This document shows positions 40,629-51,645 of a DNA stretch of 64,000 nt, piece after piece. The notes under the pieces were generated by a model, which saw nothing but the letters and a program-made list of their open reading frames with translations, made no database searches and had not been told where the DNA came from. Each line of letters begins with the position of its first letter. Position 1 is the first letter of the stretch. The position numbers were made by a program, and so were the translations under genes. This stretch comes from Aeromicrobium phoceense. GTDB taxonomy: Bacteria > Actinomycetota > Actinomycetes > Propionibacteriales > Nocardioidaceae. The stretch lies in NCBI RefSeq assembly GCF_013868155.1, contig NZ_JACEOG010000001.1, positions 1,488,001 to 1,552,000 on the forward strand, read 5' to 3'.

Positions 40629-41453
40629 TCAGCGACGGACGAAGCGCACCTCGGTGCGGCTGGCGTCCTCCGTGGGCTCCCAGCCGGGCTCGCTCTGGCC
40701 GGCCTCCCAGCGCATGTCGTCGAACGTGACCTCGCTGATGCGGAACTCGGTCGAGTTCGCGACGAGGAACTGTGCGAGCGCCCAGCCGCGTGCGTCAACG
40801 TCCTCACCCGTGAGCGCGATCGCGCTCTGGCCCGACGACGGGTCGGTGTCCACGCGCACGCGGCCGAACGCCGCGTTCAGGTAGTCCTCGAGGTCCGCGG
40901 AGGTGCTCGACTCGGCCTTCAGGTCGGTCGCGCAGGCGAACGCGGCGGGGGAGAAGCCACGCAGCGACGAGGCCAGCACGCGCGCGTCGGCCTCGTGGTC
41001 GGCGTAGGCGTCGGGGAATCCCGAGCGCTGCACGGCCTGGGCCGCGTCGGTGATCTCCATCGACTCGTAGTCGTCGAGCTTCTCCAGCGCGTCGTAGAAC
41101 TTCGTGATCGAGTACTGCGGGTCGAGGATCTGCTCCACGGTGCCCCAGCCCTGCGAGGGTCGCTGCTGGAACAGTCCCACCGAGTCGCGGTCGCCGTAGT
41201 CGATGTTGCGGATCTTCGACTCCTGGTAGGCCGTCGCGATGGCGATCGTGGTGGCCCGCGGCGGCAGCCCCCGCTGCTGGGCCTTGGCGGCCATGAGGGA
41301 CGCCCACTTCGCCTGCTCGAGGTCGACCTCGACCGTGCGGTCGCCGACCGTGGCCACGCAGAAGCCGCTCGCGTCGGTGCCGCTCTCGAAGACCTTGAAG
41401 ACGACGAGCACGAGCGCCACCGTCGCGACGACGGTGGCGACGATCCAACGCAT
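40629..41453 (-). CDS. membrane-anchored lysozyme-like protein
   Basis: A 274-residue protein with an N-terminal helix (residues 3-21, IVATVVATVALVLVVFKVF). The core TIAIATAYQESKIRNIDYGD and DSVGLFQQRPSQGWGTVEQI has the transglycosylase-like arrangement, with the Glu of YQES placed like the catalytic Glu. Such actinobacterial proteins are usually annotated as hypothetical. It may act at the wall surface. Its ATG overlaps the dapD stop (TGATG), linking it to cell-wall precursor supply. Catalytic activity is inferred only. Confidence 0.6.
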   Translation of the reverse strand: MRWIVATVVATVALVLVVFKVFESGTDASGFCVATVGDRTVEVDLEQAKWASLMAAKAQQRGLPPRATTIAIATAYQESKIRNIDYGDRDSVGLFQQRPSQGWGTVEQILDPQYSITKFYDALEKLDDYESMEITDAAQAVQRSGFPDAYADHEADARVLASSLRGFSPAAFACATDLKAESSTSADLEDYLNAAFGRVRVDTDPSSGQSAIALTGEDVDARGWALAQFLVANSTEFRISEVTFDDMRWEAGQSEPGWEPTEDASRTEVRFVRR

Positions 41454-42394
41454 CAGTTGGCGTGCAGGTCGGCGTTCAGCTCGACGCCGGTGCGGCCCCC
41501 GCGGGGACGCGCCTCGATGGCGCCGGTCTGGCTGTTGGTCAGGAAGAGGATGCCGTCGGAGCCGGACAGCTCGGCGGCCTTCACCACGGAGCCGTCGGGC
41601 AGGGTGACCTTGGAGCCGGCCGTGACGTAGGTGCCCGCAGCCACGACGCAGTCGTTGCCCAGCGAGATGCCGATGCCCGCGTTGGCGCCGATCAGGCAGC
41701 CCTCGCCGACGCTGACGACCTCCTTGCCGCCGCCGGAGAGCGTGCCCATGATCGAGGCGCCGCCGCCGACGTCGGAGCCATTCCCCACGACGACGCCGGC
41801 CGAGATGCGGCCCTCGACCATCGCGTGCCCGAGCGTGCCGGCGTTGAAGTTCACGAATCCCTCGTGCATGACGGTGGTGCCCTCGGCCAGGTGCGCGCCG
41901 AGGCGCACGCGGTCGGCGTCGCCGATGCGGACGCCGGCGGGGACGACGTAGTCGGTCATGCGCGGGAACTTGTCCACGCTGGTGACCGCGACGGTGAGCC
42001 CGGCGGCACGGGCGCGGGCGCGCACGTCCTCGAAGTCCTCCACCGGGCACGGGCCGATGGTGGTCCACACGACGTTCGTGAGGAGTCCGAAGACACCGTC
42101 GAGGTTCTGCCCGTGCGGCTGCACGAGGCGGTGCGACAGCAGGTGCAGGCGCAGGTAGACGTCGTAGGCGTCGGTGGGCGCGGCGTCCAGGTCGGCGATC
42201 TCGGTGTGCACCACGCGGGTCTCGACCCCGCGGATCGCGTCCTCACGAGCGGCGGCCACGAGAGCGGACGGCTCAGTGGTGGTCTCCGGCGCGGAGCCCA
42301 GCAAGGGCTGCGGGTACCAGACGTCGAGGACGGTGCCTTCGGGCGTGACGGTGGCCAGGCCCCAGGCGTGGGCGGATCGGGGGGAGTCGCTCAT
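41453..42394 (-). CDS. dapD: tetrahydrodipicolinate N-succinyltransferase, actinobacterial type
   Basis: A 313-residue left-handed beta-helix acyltransferase. The hexapeptide region runs from about 150 to 280: [59 protein letters not shown]. It transfers succinyl from succinyl-CoA to tetrahydrodipicolinate, the step before DapC in the lysine/meso-DAP pathway. The long N-terminal domain ([20 protein letters not shown]) marks the actinobacterial group. Same pathway as dapC 7 kb away. Confidence 0.95.
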   Translation of the reverse strand: MSDSPRSAHAWGLATVTPEGTVLDVWYPQPLLGSAPETTTEPSALVAAAREDAIRGVETRVVHTEIADLDAAPTDAYDVYLRLHLLSHRLVQPHGQNLDGVFGLLTNVVWTTIGPCPVEDFEDVRARARAAGLTVAVTSVDKFPRMTDYVVPAGVRIGDADRVRLGAHLAEGTTVMHEGFVNFNAGTLGHAMVEGRISAGVVVGNGSDVGGGASIMGTLSGGGKEVVSVGEGCLIGANAGIGISLGNDCVVAAGTYVTAGSKVTLPDGSVVKAAELSGSDGILFLTNSQTGAIEARPRGGRTGVELNADLHAN

Positions 42395-42414
42395 GCCCCA
42401 AGGCTATCGAGCGG

Positions 42415-42876
42415 TCACACCCCGCCGGCGAACCCGTGCTGCCGCCAGGCCTCGTAGACCGCGATGGAGGCGCAGTTGGCCAAGTTCATCGACCGGCGCG
42501 ACGGCAGCATCGGCAGCCGGAGCCGGTCGGTCACGCGGTCGTCGGCGAGGACATCCTCGGGTAGGCCGGTCGGCTCGGGCCCGAACAGCAGCACGTCTCC
42601 GGGCTCGTAGGCGACGTCGGCGTACCCCGTGGTGGCGGCCGTCGTGAACGCGAACACCCGCGCCGGCAGCAGGGCGTCGTAGGCCTGGTCGAGCGTCTCG
42701 TGGACCGTGACGACGGCGAGGTCGTGGTAGTCCAGGCCGGCGCGGCGCAGCTTGCTGTCCTCGAAGTCGAACAGCGGATCGACCAGGTGCAGGTGGCTTC
42801 CGGTGGCGGCGGCCAGCCGGATCGCGTTGCCCGTGTTGCCCGCGATCCGCGGCTCGAAGAACAGGATCCGGAACAC
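42415..42876 (-). CDS. trmL: tRNA (cytidine/uridine-34 2'-O)-methyltransferase TrmL
   Basis: A 153-residue SPOUT methyltransferase. Signature parts are FFEPRIAGNTGNAIRLAAAT, HLVDPLFDFEDSKLRRAGLD and the knot residues LLFGPEPTGLPEDVL, PMLPSRRSMNLANCASIAVY. TrmL methylates the wobble ribose of tRNA-Leu. It lies 20 bases upstream of dapD on the same strand. Length and motifs are normal. Confidence 0.93.
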   Translation of the reverse strand: MFRILFFEPRIAGNTGNAIRLAAATGSHLHLVDPLFDFEDSKLRRAGLDYHDLAVVTVHETLDQAYDALLPARVFAFTTAATTGYADVAYEPGDVLLFGPEPTGLPEDVLADDRVTDRLRLPMLPSRRSMNLANCASIAVYEAWRQHGFAGGV

Positions 42877-43031
42877 GGACCCACAGTAGGCGCTATCACT
42901 TCCACGACGGTGCGGACGTCCGTTCTTGATGGGTGAGACGTGGTCGAAGGGGCGTGTGGGACCTGCCTACGGTCGTCGTGGCTCCCCCCACAAGGACCGG
43001 GGCCGTCGCACCACCGAAAGGAACCACCACC

Positions 43032-43964
43032 GTGTCCGACCAGAACTCCCCCCTCATCGAGGCCCCCAAGCGCCGCGGACCCGCGATCGCGCTGGCGGTC
43101 GTCGTGATCGCCGTCATCGGCGCCCTGATCGCCTTCGCCCTGACCCGGGGCGGCGACAGCGCCGGCAGCGACCTCGACAAGGTCAAGCTGGGCGTGGTGG
43201 GCGCGAGCGACCCGTACTGGAAGACGCTCACCGAGGAGGCCGAGAAGGAGGGCATCGACCTCGAGGTCGTCGACTTCGCCGACTACGCCCAGCCCAACCC
43301 GGCGCTGACCGAGGGCGAGATCGACATCAACCAGTTCCAGCACATCGTGTACCTCGCGGACTACAACGTCGCCAACGACCAGGACCTCGTCCCGCTCGGC
43401 GCCACCGCGATCTACCCGCTGGGCCTGTACTCGCAGAAGGTCGACTCGGTCGAGGAGATCAAGGCCGGCGACACCGTCGTCGTGCCCGACGACGACAGCA
43501 ACCAGGCCCGCGGCCTGCTGATCCTGCAGTCGGCCGGGCTCATCGAGCTCAAGGACGGGGGCTCGATCTTCTCGACCCTCGCCGACGTCGACGAGAGTGC
43601 CTCCAAGGTGAAGGTCAAGGCCATCAAGGCCGACCTGACGCCCACCTCGCTGCCCGACGTGACCGCCGCGATCGTCAACAACGACTTCGTCGAGAAGGCC
43701 GGCCTCAAGTTCTCCGACGCCATCGCGCAGGACGACCCGGCCGACCCGAAAGCGCTGCCGTACGTCAACATCTTCGCCGTCCGCGCCGAGGACAAGGACA
43801 ACGCGACGTACAAGAAGCTGATCGAGGTCTACCAGAACAGCCAGCCCGTCCTCGACGGGGTCCAGGAGGTCTCGGGCGGTACCGCGCAGCTGCTGAAGAC
43901 GCCGACCGCCGACCTCCAGGCGTCGCTGGCCGACGTCGAGGCGGACACCCGCGCGCAGGGCTGA
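43032..43964 (+). CDS. metQ: MetQ-type methionine-binding protein, membrane anchored
   Basis: A 310-residue NlpA-family substrate-binding protein from the GTG at 43032. The domain reads VKLGVVGASDPYWKTLTEEA, LTEGEIDINQFQHIVYLADY, LYSQKVDSVEEIKAGDTVVV and SLPDVTAAIVNNDFV. Unlike most homologues it has no lipobox; an N-terminal transmembrane helix (GPAIALAVVVIAVIGALIAF) anchors it. It captures methionine or its sulfoxide for the MetNI transporter that follows. No SAM riboswitch was recognised in the 155 bases upstream. Confidence 0.88.
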   Translation: MSDQNSPLIEAPKRRGPAIALAVVVIAVIGALIAFALTRGGDSAGSDLDKVKLGVVGASDPYWKTLTEEAEKEGIDLEVVDFADYAQPNPALTEGEIDINQFQHIVYLADYNVANDQDLVPLGATAIYPLGLYSQKVDSVEEIKAGDTVVVPDDDSNQARGLLILQSAGLIELKDGGSIFSTLADVDESASKVKVKAIKADLTPTSLPDVTAAIVNNDFVEKAGLKFSDAIAQDDPADPKALPYVNIFAVRAEDKDNATYKKLIEVYQNSQPVLDGVQEVSGGTAQLLKTPTADLQASLADVEADTRAQG

Positions 43965-43965
43965 C

Positions 43966-44985
43966 ATGGCACTGGTCGAGCTGCGCGACGTCCACAAGAC
44001 GTTCGCGCCGACGAAGAAGGGCGGCGCCCCGATCGAGGCGATCCGGGGCGTCGACCTCGACGTCGAGGCCGGGGAGATCCACGCGATCGTCGGCTACTCC
44101 GGCGCGGGCAAGTCCACCCTGGTGCGACTCGTCAACGCGCTGGAGCAGCCGACGTCCGGCAGCGTCACGGTGGACGGGACGCGGCTCGACCAGCTGGGCG
44201 AACGCGACATCCGCCGGGTCCGGCAGGGCATCGGGATGATCTTCCAGCAGTTCAACCTCATGCGGTCGCGCACCGTGTGGGGGAACCTGGAGTTCCCGCT
44301 GAAGCTCGCGGGAGTCGACCAGGCCGAGCGCCAGCGCCGGATCTCCGAGCTGCTCCACTTCGTCGGTCTCGCCGACAAGGCGCACGCCTACCCCGAGCAG
44401 CTCTCGGGCGGGCAGAAGCAGCGCGTCGGCATCGCCCGTGCGCTGGCCACGAACCCGTCGATCCTGCTGGCCGACGAGTCGACGAGCGCCCTCGACCCCG
44501 ACACGACGCGCGAGGTGCTGTCGCTGCTGCGCAAGGTGAACGAGGACCTGGGCATCACGATCATCGTCATCACCCACGAGATGGACGTGGTCCGCACGCT
44601 GGCCCACCGGGTGAGCGTCATGGAGCACGGCCGCGTCGTCGAGTCCGGCGACGTCGCCGAGGTCTTCGCCCGCCCGCGCGAGCAGGTGACGCGCCGCTTC
44701 GTCGCGACGCTCGTCGACGAGGTGCCGCAGGGCGCCGAGCTCGAGGCGCTCCGCGAGCGCTTCGGCGGCCGGCTGCTCGTGGTGGACGTCGAGGGCCACA
44801 CCAGCCAGGCGGAGGTCTTCGCGGCGCTCGCCGCGCGCGGCGTCTCGGTCGAGGTCGTCCAGGGCGGCGTGAACCGCGTCGGATCGGCCGTCTTCGGGCA
44901 CGTGACGCTGTCGGTGCACGGGGATGACGTCGATGCCGCGGTCGCCCAGGTGGGCCGCCTCGAGGGCGTGGAGGTGCTCGCATGA
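43966..44985 (+). CDS. metN: methionine ABC transporter ATPase
   Basis: A 339-residue ATPase: Walker A GYSGAGKST near residue 43, signature LSGGQKQRVGIARAL, Walker B ILLADESTSALDPDT. The C-terminal 75 residues (TSQAEVFAALAARGVSVEVV, QGGVNRVGSAVFGHVTL) are a NIL regulatory domain that binds methionine and shuts down transport. It starts one base after the metQ stop and its end overlaps metI. Confidence 0.95.
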   Translation: MALVELRDVHKTFAPTKKGGAPIEAIRGVDLDVEAGEIHAIVGYSGAGKSTLVRLVNALEQPTSGSVTVDGTRLDQLGERDIRRVRQGIGMIFQQFNLMRSRTVWGNLEFPLKLAGVDQAERQRRISELLHFVGLADKAHAYPEQLSGGQKQRVGIARALATNPSILLADESTSALDPDTTREVLSLLRKVNEDLGITIIVITHEMDVVRTLAHRVSVMEHGRVVESGDVAEVFARPREQVTRRFVATLVDEVPQGAELEALRERFGGRLLVVDVEGHTSQAEVFAALAARGVSVEVVQGGVNRVGSAVFGHVTLSVHGDDVDAAVAQVGRLEGVEVLA

Positions 44986-45653
44986 TCGCCACCGACACCA
45001 ACCTTCCCGAGCTCTGGCCGCTCATCGCCGAGGCCACGTGGGAGACCGTCTACATGGTCGCGATCACGGTCGCGATCGGTGGCGTCCTCGGCCTCGGCGT
45101 GGGGCTCGCGCTCTACGCCACCCGCTCGGGCGGACTGTTCGCGAACCGCGTCGCGTTCACGGTGCTGAACGTCGTGGTGAACTTCTTCCGCCCCATCCCG
45201 TTCGTCATCTTCATCGCCGCGGTCCAGCCGCTGGCGCGCGTCGTGGTGGGGATCGGGATCGGCAACAAGGCGATCATCTTCGCGATGACGCTCGCGGCGA
45301 TGTTCGGCATCGCGCGCATCGTCGAGCAGAACCTCGTCACCGTGGAGCCCGGCGTGATCGAGGCGGCGCGGTCGATGGGTGCGAGCCGGCTGCGGATCCT
45401 CACGACCGTCGTCGTGCCCGAGGCCCTCGGGCCGCTGATCCTGGGCTACACGTTCGCCTTCGTGGCCATCGTCGACATGAGCGCCATCGCGGGCGCGATC
45501 GGCGCCGGCGGCCTGGGTGCCTTCGCGCAGCAGTACGGCTACCGCCAGTTCGACACCGTGGTGACCTGGACCGTCGTCCTGATCATCGTGGCCTTCGTCC
45601 AGGTGGGGCAGTTCCTCGGCAACACGCTGGCGCGCAGGGTCCTGCGCCGCTGA
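44982..45653 (+). CDS. metI: methionine ABC transporter permease
   Basis: A 223-residue permease with five transmembrane helices. The EAA loop EAARSMGASRLRILTTVVVP contacts MetN. TWETVYMVAITVAIGGVLGL is the usual MetI opening, and the end DMSAIAGAIGAGGLGAFAQ matches family. Its ATG overlaps the metN stop. Confidence 0.95.
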   Translation: MIATDTNLPELWPLIAEATWETVYMVAITVAIGGVLGLGVGLALYATRSGGLFANRVAFTVLNVVVNFFRPIPFVIFIAAVQPLARVVVGIGIGNKAIIFAMTLAAMFGIARIVEQNLVTVEPGVIEAARSMGASRLRILTTVVVPEALGPLILGYTFAFVAIVDMSAIAGAIGAGGLGAFAQQYGYRQFDTVVTWTVVLIIVAFVQVGQFLGNTLARRVLRR

Positions 45654-45779
45654 CCACGGCGTGCCGGTGAGTGGGGTTGACTATCACCCGATCGACCACA
45701 TCCTGAGACGGTCCGCCCCGTTTGGTTGCACATGAATGACTGAAGTCCCATTCACGAGCACCGTCCGGAGGTGACCGTC

Positions 45780-46178
45780 ATGACCGAGCCGATCCGTCGC
45801 CCGGTGTCGCAGCTGCGCGCCGGCGACCTGATCGCCCTCGACGACGAGGAGACCGCCCTGGTGGTGTGTGCCGTGTCGCAGCCGCTCGGCGCGAGCCGCC
45901 GCGTGGAGCTGGCCGATGCCGCCACCGGCCGGCCGGTGCCGTGGGTGCGGCTCGACCTGCACGACGCCGTGCTGACGCTCCCGGGCCGGGCGCGGTGGGT
46001 CGTCGCCACCGACGGGCAGGGCCGCGCCGAGCAGCTCGTCGCCGGCGACGACTTCGAGGCCCCGGTCGGCGACGGCCGGTCCTACGCCTGGTGGCCGGTG
46101 GAGGTCGATCCGCTCAGCCGGCCGGGCTGGGAGGAGCTCCGCCGGGGGCCCCGCCGGGACGAGGCCTCGGCCGCCTGA
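45780..46178 (+). CDS. hypothetical protein
   Basis: A 132-residue soluble protein from the ATG at 45780; a GTG at 45771 would add three residues and overlaps the AGGAGGT-like ribosome site. It is strand-rich (LRAGDLIALDDEETALVVCA, RVELADAATGRPVPWVRLDL), as in small beta-barrel proteins. No known domain recognised. The 125 bases before it may hold a promoter with TTGACT at 45679. No neighbours suggest a role. Confidence 0.55.
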   Translation: MTEPIRRPVSQLRAGDLIALDDEETALVVCAVSQPLGASRRVELADAATGRPVPWVRLDLHDAVLTLPGRARWVVATDGQGRAEQLVAGDDFEAPVGDGRSYAWWPVEVDPLSRPGWEELRRGPRRDEASAA

Positions 46179-46193
46179 CCAGCGGCCGCGCGG

Positions 46194-46763
46194 TCAGAGG
46201 AAGTCGCGCGGGTCGAACTCGTCGATCGGGATGATCCTGATGCGCGGCAGCGGCACCGTGAAGGCGTCGACGTCGTGCTCGAGGTCGAAGCACTCCAGGC
46301 CCCGGGGGACGAGCGCGGCGAAGCGGGAGTTGCGGAACTCCTCGAAGCCGAGCACCGCCACGCGCCGCGACCCGCTGACCAGCGCCTCCACCTGGGGAAC
46401 GAAGTCGCCGTCGTTGCTGGCGAGCATCACGTCGGCCTCGCGGCGGGCGATCTCCTCCAGCGTGCGCTGGATGGCCAGGTCGACGACCTTCTGGTCGGAC
46501 GCGCCCGACAGCGGCACCGGGCGGTAGCCGATCGAGGTCAGCGCCTGCACGAACGGCATCGGCAGCTCGGTGTCGACGGCCAGGAAGAACAGGCCCTGGA
46601 CGGGCTGCTCCCAGAGGTCCTCGGCGAAGCGCAGGAGGCGGTCCCAGCGCGGGCGCTCCTGCGGCTGGGGGCGACGCCCCAGGATCGACATGCCGAGGGT
46701 CGCGTCGATGTTCTCGCCGTCGACCAGGAGGTAGGTCTGGTTGCCGGGGGCGCTCTGGTTCAC
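46194..46763 (-). CDS. NYN-domain (PIN-like) putative RNase
   Basis: A 189-residue protein. The PIN-like active-site Asp residues are placed in TYLLVDGENIDATL, SGASDQKVVDLAIQ and MLASNDGDFVPQVEAL, the pattern of the NYN/LabA-type nucleases, which cut RNA. It is a single-domain form of normal length. It converges on the hypothetical gene at 45780. Target RNA unknown. Confidence 0.85.
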   Translation of the reverse strand: MNQSAPGNQTYLLVDGENIDATLGMSILGRRPQPQERPRWDRLLRFAEDLWEQPVQGLFFLAVDTELPMPFVQALTSIGYRPVPLSGASDQKVVDLAIQRTLEEIARREADVMLASNDGDFVPQVEALVSGSRRVAVLGFEEFRNSRFAALVPRGLECFDLEHDVDAFTVPLPRIRIIPIDEFDPRDFL

Positions 46764-46802
46764 GGTCCGACCCTACGCGGCCCGCCGGCGCCCCAGGAAC
46801 GC

Positions 46803-46834
46803 ACGACGCCCCCGGGAGATCCCGGGGGCGTCGT
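46803..46834 (-). terminator. perfect-stem terminator of the furA-katG operon
   Basis: ACGACGCCCCCGGG (46803-46816) and its exact complement (46821-46834) make a 14-bp stem with an AGAT loop. It lies 12 bases beyond the katG stop. Confidence 0.85.
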
Positions 46835-46846
46835 GGCGGACGTGCC

Positions 46847-50547
<3,701 letters not shown>

Positions 50548-50662
50548 GGGTGGTGACCGTAGGCGCGGAGTCCGACAGCCCGGTCGCTCGTCCACAGCGA
50601 CTCGTCGCGGACGTCGGTCCGGCGTGCTTTGCTGGGACCACACCGACGCACGAGGAGATCAG

Positions 50663-51100
50663 ATGCCACTGACCGGAGAATACGAACCGAGCACGTCCGA
50701 GTGGGCGCGCAAGCAGGCCGAGACCTTCGAGGCGACGGACGGCCGCGAGGCCAACACGCTCAAGGGGGTGCCGATCATCGTGCTCACGAGCGTCGGCGCG
50801 AAGTCGGGCAAGCTCCGCAAGACCGCGCTGATGCGGGTCGAGCACGACGGCGACTACGCGGTCGTCGCCTCCAAGGGCGGACACCCCGAACAGCCGAACT
50901 GGTACTGGAACATCAAGGGGAACTCGCACGTCGAGCTGCAGGACGGCGCCGAGAAGAAGGACTACCGCGCCCGCGAGCTCGACGGCGACGAGTACGAGAC
51001 CTGGTGGGAGCGCTCCGTGGCCGTGTGGCCCGACTACGCCGAGTACCAGAAGAAGACCGACCGGAAGATTCCCGTGTTCGTTCTCGAACCGATGGGCTGA
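50663..51100 (+). CDS. deazaflavin (F420)-dependent nitroreductase-family protein
   Basis: A 145-residue split-barrel protein of the Ddn group. Family parts: [40 protein letters not shown] (the conserved GxKSGKxRKTP-like stretch), [17 protein letters not shown] and [20 protein letters not shown]. It binds F420 (or a similar deazaflavin) and reduces quinones or nitro compounds. Good AGGAG before the ATG. Its stop falls in the first copy of a 24-bp tandem repeat and it overlaps the convergent PPTase gene by 67 bases. Confidence 0.9.
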   Translation: MPLTGEYEPSTSEWARKQAETFEATDGREANTLKGVPIIVLTSVGAKSGKLRKTALMRVEHDGDYAVVASKGGHPEQPNWYWNIKGNSHVELQDGAEKKDYRARELDGDEYETWWERSVAVWPDYAEYQKKTDRKIPVFVLEPMG

Positions 51101-51645
51101 GCCGTCCTCGAACCGATGGGCTGAGTCGTGCTGGAGCCGATGGGCTGAGTCGCGCTCGACACGGTCGCCGCACCGTCGCGCCACGTCCGCAGGTCGAGGC
51201 CGCGCACGGTGCTCGCCAGCACGTCGAGCGAGCCCGCCTCGTCGAGGTCGGCCACCCCGGCCTTGACGAGGGCCTCCTTGCGCGTCCACAGGTGGGTGAA
51301 GTCGCCGCCCGACGCCACCCACCGGGCCTCGGACCCGGTGAGCGCTCGGCGCGGGGGCGGCGCGGTCACGCGCGGCTCCACGTCGATCCCGCAGGGACCG
51401 TGGGCGGCCAGCGCCACGACGTGACCGTGCGCGTGCGACCAGCTGACGCCCACCTCGGGATGGTCGACGACGAAGGGCCGTCCGTGGTCGTCCGCGTCGC
51501 ACGTGGGGCACCTCTGAGCGAGGCGCACCTGCGACGCGGGGATCGTGAGGAGCTCACCGACGCACGCCCGCGCCAGGTCGCGGGCAGCGGTGAACGTGGC
51601 GCGGTCGACCGGGTCGGCCAGCCGGTCCCGGCGCGCACTACGCAT
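51034..51645 (-). CDS. 4'-phosphopantetheinyl transferase (Sfp type) with a repeat tail
   Basis: A 203-residue transferase with the two hallmark motifs: [10 protein letters not shown] (Mg-binding Asp/Glu) and [14 protein letters not shown]. It loads CoA-derived phosphopantetheine onto the carrier domains of the NRPS and of the EntB-like protein, activating the siderophore pathway. Its start overlaps the NRPS stop by eight bases. The last 45 residues are odd: three TQPIGS/AQPIGS repeats encoded by the 24-bp repeat, then a tail running antisense into the F420 gene. The core ends near residue 158, so the tail may be dispensable. Confidence 0.88.
   Translation of the reverse strand: MRSARRDRLADPVDRATFTAARDLARACVGELLTIPASQVRLAQRCPTCDADDHGRPFVVDHPEVGVSWSHAHGHVVALAAHGPCGIDVEPRVTAPPPRRALTGSEARWVASGGDFTHLWTRKEALVKAGVADLDEAGSLDVLASTVRGLDLRTWRDGAATVSSATQPIGSSTTQPIGSRTAQPIGSRTNTGIFRSVFFWYSA
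51083..51154 (+). repeat. three tandem copies of a 24-bp unit
   Basis: Copies at 51083-51106, 51107-51130 and 51131-51154; the first two differ at two positions, the third at a few more. Each holds GATGGGCTGAG. Copy 1 encodes the C-terminus LEPMG-stop of the F420 protein, and copies 2 and 3 repeat it after the stop. On the minus strand the units encode the in-frame repeats TQPIGSxT near the end of the PPTase. Confidence 0.9.

Noticed and set aside
42877-43031. SAM riboswitch before metQ
   Set aside because: I looked for S-box and SAM-IV type core sequences before the methionine transporter and saw none. The region forms no convincing conserved hairpins.
51083-51154. CRISPR-like array
   Set aside because: The 24-bp units are directly tandem without spacers and are coding on both strands.
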